A stretch of DNA of 54,618 nt from a bacterium (GTDB lineage Bacteria > Bacteroidota > Bacteroidia > Chitinophagales > Saprospiraceae). A model generated the notes under the pieces. That model made no database searches. It was given only the letters and a program-made list of their open reading frames with translations, and was not told the origin of the DNA. The stretch is taken from NCBI GenBank assembly GCA_024742755.1, contig JANSXW010000028.1, positions 1 through 54,618 on the forward strand, written 5' to 3'. The stretch's first letter is position 1. Each line of letters starts with the position of its first letter. This document shows positions 50,900-54,618 of this stretch, piece after piece. The translations under genes and the position numbers were made by a program.

Positions 50900-52195
50900 C
50901 TAGAGTCTCCAGTAGGTTAGTCCGGCATCTGCACCGGGCTTTTCATATATGGCTTTAATATCCATAAGGATGGGGTCTTCCTTGCAAATGGACTTGAAGT
51001 ATTCAAAATCCAGCGATTGGTAGGCATGGTGATTGACGGCCACGATAATTGCATCGTAATCGTCTGAGGCATTGTCCACCAGCGTCAGCTTGTACTCTTT
51101 CGCTACCTCATTGGGCGAAGCGAAGGGGTCAGTAATGTGCACGTTGATGGAGTACTGCATGATTTCCCTTGCCAGGTCTGCCACTTTGGAGTTGCGGATG
51201 TCCGCTACATTCTCCTTGAAGGTGATACCCATGATGAGCACCTTGGTCTGACTTGGGTTTTTGCCCCGCTGAATCAGCATTTGAGCCAGCCGTTTGGCAA
51301 TGAAGCCAGGCATGCCGTCATTGATGCGGCGTCCGCTCAGGATGACCTGAGGGTCGTACCCCAGTTGTTTGGCTTTATGGGTAAGGTAGTAAGGGTCCAC
51401 GCCAATGCAGTGCCCGCCCACAAGGCCAGGTGAGAATTTCAGGAAATTCCACTTGGTGCCGGCCGCTTCAAGCACTTCATTCGTGTCGATTCCCATCATG
51501 TCAAAAATGATGGACAGCTCATTCACGAATGAAATATTGAGGTCGCGCTGTGTATTTTCAATAACCTTGGCCGCCTCTGCCACTTTGATGGAAGGCGCTT
51601 CATAAACACCCGCCTTGATGATGGCGCCATACGTTTTTGAAATCTCTTTCAGGGCTTCCTCATCGCTTCCGGAGACAATCTTCAGGATCTTCTCAATGGT
51701 CCGTTCCTTGTCGCCCGGATTGATGCGCTCAGGGGAGTAGCCGATTTTGAAGTCCTGGCCGAGTTTCAGCCCCGAAAGTTCTTCCAGGATAGGCAGGCAG
51801 TCCTCTTCGGTACAGCCCGGGTAAACGGTGGACTCGAAAATGACATAGTCCCCCTTTTTCAGCACCTTGCCTACCGTTTCAGAGGCAGAGAGTACCGGTT
51901 TGAGGTTGGGGACTTTGCTTTCGCTCACCGGCGTGGGGACCGCTATGATGTGGAAGTGCGCCTCCTTGAGCATAGCCGGGTCGGCCGTGAAGGTGATCCG
52001 CTTATTGTCAAAAGCGCTGCCATCCAGTTCTTCCGAAGGGTCTTCACCGTTTTTCATCATTTGGATACGGTCTTCATTTATATCGAAACCGATCACTTCA
52101 AAGTCGCGTGCAAATTCAAGAGCGAGCGGCAGGCCAACGTATCCAAGGCCAATTACGGAGATTTTTTTCTCGCGGTTTTTTAGTGCATCAAACAT
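50900..52195 (-). CDS. UDP-N-acetylhexosamine 6-dehydrogenase-like nucleotide-sugar dehydrogenase
   Basis: 431 residues. It shares the UDP-glucose dehydrogenase fold: VIGLGYVGLPLALEFA, STVYPGCTEE, the active-site segment FSPGLVGGHCIGVDPYYL with the catalytic Cys, and ITFKENVADIRNSK. The GGHCIGVDPYYL form and length match the TviB/WbpO/WbpA branch that oxidises UDP-GlcNAc or UDP-GalNAc to the uronic acid, rather than UDP-glucose, which is served by ugd next door. The exact substrate cannot be told from sequence alone. It is flanked by a DegT aminotransferase gene upstream, 76 nt away with a hairpin between, and by the UpxY gene. Confidence 0.88.
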   Translation of the reverse strand: MFDALKNREKKISVIGLGYVGLPLALEFARDFEVIGFDINEDRIQMMKNGEDPSEELDGSAFDNKRITFTADPAMLKEAHFHIIAVPTPVSESKVPNLKPVLSASETVGKVLKKGDYVIFESTVYPGCTEEDCLPILEELSGLKLGQDFKIGYSPERINPGDKERTIEKILKIVSGSDEEALKEISKTYGAIIKAGVYEAPSIKVAEAAKVIENTQRDLNISFVNELSIIFDMMGIDTNEVLEAAGTKWNFLKFSPGLVGGHCIGVDPYYLTHKAKQLGYDPQVILSGRRINDGMPGFIAKRLAQMLIQRGKNPSQTKVLIMGITFKENVADIRNSKVADLAREIMQYSINVHITDPFASPNEVAKEYKLTLVDNASDDYDAIIVAVNHHAYQSLDFEYFKSICKEDPILMDIKAIYEKPGADAGLTYWRL

Positions 52196-52235
52196 AAGTA
52201 GGGAGTCTTAAACTTTTTTGGAATGGGGAATCCGG

Positions 52236-52265
52236 GAGGGCGGCAGAGGTTTGCCCTCCGCCCTC
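52236..52265 (-). other. Intercistronic hairpin between the aminotransferase and dehydrogenase genes
   Basis: A perfect 8-bp inverted repeat GAGGGCGG/CCGCCCTC with further inner pairing lies in the 76-nt gap. On the minus strand it is not followed by a T tract, so it is probably an RNA-processing or stabilising element. Confidence 0.5.
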
Positions 52266-52271
52266 TGTCCT

Positions 52272-53417
52272 CTATTTTTTAAAAAATGCTTTCACCTGAT
52301 CGGCGATGTGCGCCAGGGTAGCCTCATCCAGTTCTGTATGCATAGGCAATGAGATCACCGAATTGCAAAGGTCTTCTGTAACGGGAAGATGATCAATTTG
52401 CTGATCCATAGCCTGCTGATAAGCTTTTTGCTTGTACAGGGGCACCGGATAGTAAATCATATTGGGGATGCCGGCTTCCTGCAGGTGCTTTTGCAGATCG
52501 TCTCGCTTTCCGCCAGCTACCTTGAGGGTGTACTGATGAAAAACATGGGTGGACTTGGGGTCCCGTGCCGGCGTCTGCAATCCGGCAATTCCTGCAAAGG
52601 CCTGATCGTAGTAATCTGCGGCCGACCGCCGTGCTGCTGCGTAAGCATCAAGGTGCCCTAGTTTGATATCCAGAATGGCCGCCTGAATGCTATCCAGCCG
52701 CGAGTTGACACCAACCATATCGTGGTAGTAGCGCTTCACCTGGCCGTGATTGGCGATCATCTGCAGTTTTGGGCCCAGCGCTTCGTCATTGGTATACAGC
52801 GCGCCCCCATCTCCGTAAGCCCCCAGGTTTTTGGAAGGGTAGAAGGACGTACAGCCGATGTGGCCGATGGTGCCTGTCTTTTGGGTATGCCCGTCTTTAA
52901 AGGTATAGTCGGCCCCAATAGCCTGAGCATTGTCCTCAATGACCCATAGCCCATGGGCTTTGGCCACTTCCATGATGGGCTCGAGGTCGCAGCTCTGCCC
53001 AAAGAGGTTGACCGGGACAACCGCTCTGGTCTTGGGCGTAATCGCCGCTTCTACCAAATCGGCTGTAACATTAAAGGTGTCGGGGTCCACATCCACCATG
53101 ACCGGCTTCAGGTTGAGCAGCGCAATGACTTCGGCCGTGGAGACGTAGGTGAAGGCAGGCACAATCACCTCATCGCCCGGCTGCAGGCCTGCCCCCATGA
53201 GCGCGATCTGAAGCGCGTCCGTGCCATTGGCACAGGGGATGACATGCCGGGCGTCCAGGTAGGATTCCATATGCGCCTTAAAGGACTTCACCGCCGGACC
53301 GTTGATGTAGGCGCAGGACTGCAGGACTTCCTGAACGGCAGCATCGATCTCCGGCTTCAGCCGCTCGTACTGCGTTTTGAGGTCCACCATTTGTATGTTC
53401 ATTTTGACATCAGACAT
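52272..53417 (-). CDS. DegT/DnrJ/EryC1 family sugar aminotransferase
   Basis: 381 residues; ATG codons five and nine codons later are alternative starts. The fold-type I PLP enzyme shows NGTDALQIAL, VPAFTYVSTAEVI, VIEDNAQAIGA and the PLP-lysine segment SFYPSKNLGAYGDGG (Lys196), followed by NHGQVKRYYHDMVGVNSRLDSIQAA. It transfers an amino group from glutamate to a keto sugar nucleotide. The opening QMVDLKTQYERLKPEID is like WbpE/WlbC, which aminates UDP-3-keto-GlcNAc uronic acid; this fits the adjacent UDP-HexNAc dehydrogenase. The specific assignment is inferred. Confidence 0.9.
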   Translation of the reverse strand: MSDVKMNIQMVDLKTQYERLKPEIDAAVQEVLQSCAYINGPAVKSFKAHMESYLDARHVIPCANGTDALQIALMGAGLQPGDEVIVPAFTYVSTAEVIALLNLKPVMVDVDPDTFNVTADLVEAAITPKTRAVVPVNLFGQSCDLEPIMEVAKAHGLWVIEDNAQAIGADYTFKDGHTQKTGTIGHIGCTSFYPSKNLGAYGDGGALYTNDEALGPKLQMIANHGQVKRYYHDMVGVNSRLDSIQAAILDIKLGHLDAYAAARRSAADYYDQAFAGIAGLQTPARDPKSTHVFHQYTLKVAGGKRDDLQKHLQEAGIPNMIYYPVPLYKQKAYQQAMDQQIDHLPVTEDLCNSVISLPMHTELDEATLAHIADQVKAFFKK

Positions 53418-53438
53418 ATAATGAAATTGTTTTTTTCG

Positions 53439-54618
53439 TTAGTTTAGATTTAAATGGCGCAGGGCCTTCTCCGCAACCGTCTCTCCAATCGCGAGGGAGG
53501 CCGTGGCAGCGGGGCTCGGCGCATTGCAGACGTTGATCACGCCAGGTTTTTCCAAAAAGAGGAAGTCGTCAATCAGTGCCCCGTCCGGGCTGCAGGCCAT
53601 TGCCCGGACGCCTGCACCGCCCCTGACGAGGTCTGCGGAGGTGATTTCCGGGATTAAATGCTGCAGGGCGCGCACAAAAGCCGATTTGGAATAGGACCGG
53701 TAAAGTTCGTTCAGCCCGTCCCGCCAGTATTTCCGCGCAATCTGCTGAAAACCAGGGTAGGAAAGGGTTTCCCAAAGTTCGCTCGAATCGATATCGTAGC
53801 GGCTGTAGCCCTCCCGCTTAAAAGCCAGCACCGCATTAGGCCCTGCCTCAATGCCGCCGCCAATCATACGGGTAAAGTGTACGCCGAGAAACGGGAAGTT
53901 GGGGTTGGGGACCGGATAGATCAGGTTGTTGACCAGGTGGCGTTTCTCCGGGCGCAGTTCGTAGTATTCGCCCCGGAAGGGAAGAATCTGCAGGTCAATC
54001 TCCGGCATCGTCAGTTGCGCAATCTTATCAGAATACAGCCCGGCACAGTTGATGACCAGCCTGCAGGTAATGTCCCCCTTGTCCGTTAGGACGGTGCCCT
54101 GTCCGGGCCGAAGGTCAATATCCAGGACCTTATGCCCCAGTAGCGCCTCACCTTCCCGGTTTTGGGCCAGTTCCATGTACTTTTCTGCCACCGCCCGATA
54201 ACTGATGATGCCGGATTGGGGCACCCATATCGCCTGTAAGGCATTCACATGAGGTTCTATTTCCCGGCATTCCTCCCGGCTGATCATCCGGATGCCTTCC
54301 AGCCCGTTTGCCTGCCCGGTCTTCAGGATTTTTCCCAGACGGGGCACTTCATCAGGGCGGGCGGCGACAATGACTTTGCCGCAAACGTCATGCGGAATGT
54401 CATGCGCCTTCGCAAAATCAAGCAGATAGCGGTAGCCCCGTGCGCAGTTGAGCGCCTTGGAGCCACCGGGCGTATAATAAATGCCAGAGTGGATGACACC
54501 GCTGTTGTTGCCGGTCTGATGCCGCGCTACGCCTGCCGCTTTGTCGATCACGGCAATACGGAGGCCAGGCTGCTTTTCAGTCAACTGATAAGCAGTAGCA
54601 AGGCCCACTATGCCGGCA
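53439..54618 (-). CDS. lhgO: L-2-hydroxyglutarate oxidase-like FAD-dependent oxidoreductase (N-terminus outside window)
   Basis: About 393 residues are visible; the frame is open to the window edge, where the FAD-binding motif ends as AGIVGLATAY, so only a few N-terminal residues are missing. The DAO-type fold shows HQTGNNSGVIHSGIYY (a hallmark of LhgO), INCAGLYSDKIAQL, LPFRGEYYEL, HFTRMIGGGIEAGPNAVLAF and the C-terminal GGAGVRAMACSPDGALIDDFLF with NAPSPAATASLAIG. LhgO oxidises L-2-hydroxyglutarate to 2-oxoglutarate. It is followed after 21 nt by the DegT aminotransferase gene on the same strand, an unusual but meaningful neighbour for a polysaccharide locus. Confidence 0.92.
   Translation of the reverse strand, partial: AGIVGLATAYQLTEKQPGLRIAVIDKAAGVARHQTGNNSGVIHSGIYYTPGGSKALNCARGYRYLLDFAKAHDIPHDVCGKVIVAARPDEVPRLGKILKTGQANGLEGIRMISREECREIEPHVNALQAIWVPQSGIISYRAVAEKYMELAQNREGEALLGHKVLDIDLRPGQGTVLTDKGDITCRLVINCAGLYSDKIAQLTMPEIDLQILPFRGEYYELRPEKRHLVNNLIYPVPNPNFPFLGVHFTRMIGGGIEAGPNAVLAFKREGYSRYDIDSSELWETLSYPGFQQIARKYWRDGLNELYRSYSKSAFVRALQHLIPEITSADLVRGGAGVRAMACSPDGALIDDFLFLEKPGVINVCNAPSPAATASLAIGETVAEKALRHLNLN

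Noticed and set aside
48468-52195. Two nucleotide-sugar dehydrogenases considered as a recent duplication
   Set aside because: They differ in length and in their active-site segments (GGSCFPKD versus GGHCIGVDPYYL) and belong to separate substrate branches.

Overview
The window reads as a chromosomal segment of a moderately GC-rich member of the Bacteroidota, most like the Saprospiria (Lewinella-type marine or sludge bacteria). The evidence is the repeated TAnnTTTG -7 promoter motif upstream of many starts, a very large secreted protein built from Ig/PKD-like repeats of the kind exported by type IX secretion, an OstA/LptD-type outer-membrane protein, MutS2, a fused CcmF/CcsA cytochrome assembly protein, a UpxY-type NusG paralogue beside a polysaccharide locus, and many genes whose ends overlap convergently. 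No rRNA, tRNA, insertion sequence, prophage or CRISPR array was seen.

Layout. 1-4.2 kb: N-terminal 1,403 residues of a giant secreted repeat protein (minus strand, cut by the window edge). 4.3-7.9 kb: a TetR regulator with its own operator and an alpha/beta hydrolase, then folK and an SDR/DUF2867 protein. 7.8-13.4 kb: an envelope module (MlaD-like MCE protein, secreted amidase, divergent LptD). 13.4-16.8 kb: cytochrome c maturation (ccmE of the CxxxY type, then ccmF). 17-22.5 kb: ftsE, a DUF255 thioredoxin-like lipoprotein, aat and a TPR protein.

22.5-29.8 kb is the most distinctive region: a complete structural operon for a membrane-bound uptake [NiFe] hydrogenase (hyaA-hyaB-hyaC-hyaD) ending in a strongly shortened HypF-like gene, divergent from a mini-HupE-like gene and hypA-hypB-hypC. 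The small subunit carries the extra cysteines of the oxygen-tolerant type. A 29-bp palindrome lies between the two divergent units. HypD, HypE and a full-length HypF are not in the window.

29.8-39.2 kb: aroC, mutS2, an AsmA-like protein, a secreted papain-fold protein that has lost its catalytic residues, an MDR oxidoreductase and a YfcE-like phosphoesterase. 39.2-42.1 kb is an AT-rich, gene-poor island with one secreted protein of unknown function, a possible structured RNA, a NUMOD4/HNH-like/HTH DNA-binding protein and an excellent intrinsic terminator. 42-46.4 kb: ppa, a BASS-like transporter and an S9 peptidase. 46.6-54.6 kb: a polysaccharide precursor locus on the minus strand (LhgO-like oxidase, DegT aminotransferase, nucleotide-sugar dehydrogenase, UpxY antiterminator, then ugd, UDP-xylose synthase and a CpsB-type phosphatase).

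The strongest leads are the reduced HypF in an otherwise intact hydrogenase operon, the NUMOD4/HTH protein with its structured upstream region, the pseudo-papain, and the pairing of a 2-hydroxyglutarate oxidase with nucleotide-sugar genes. All assignments come from reading motifs by eye; no database search was run.
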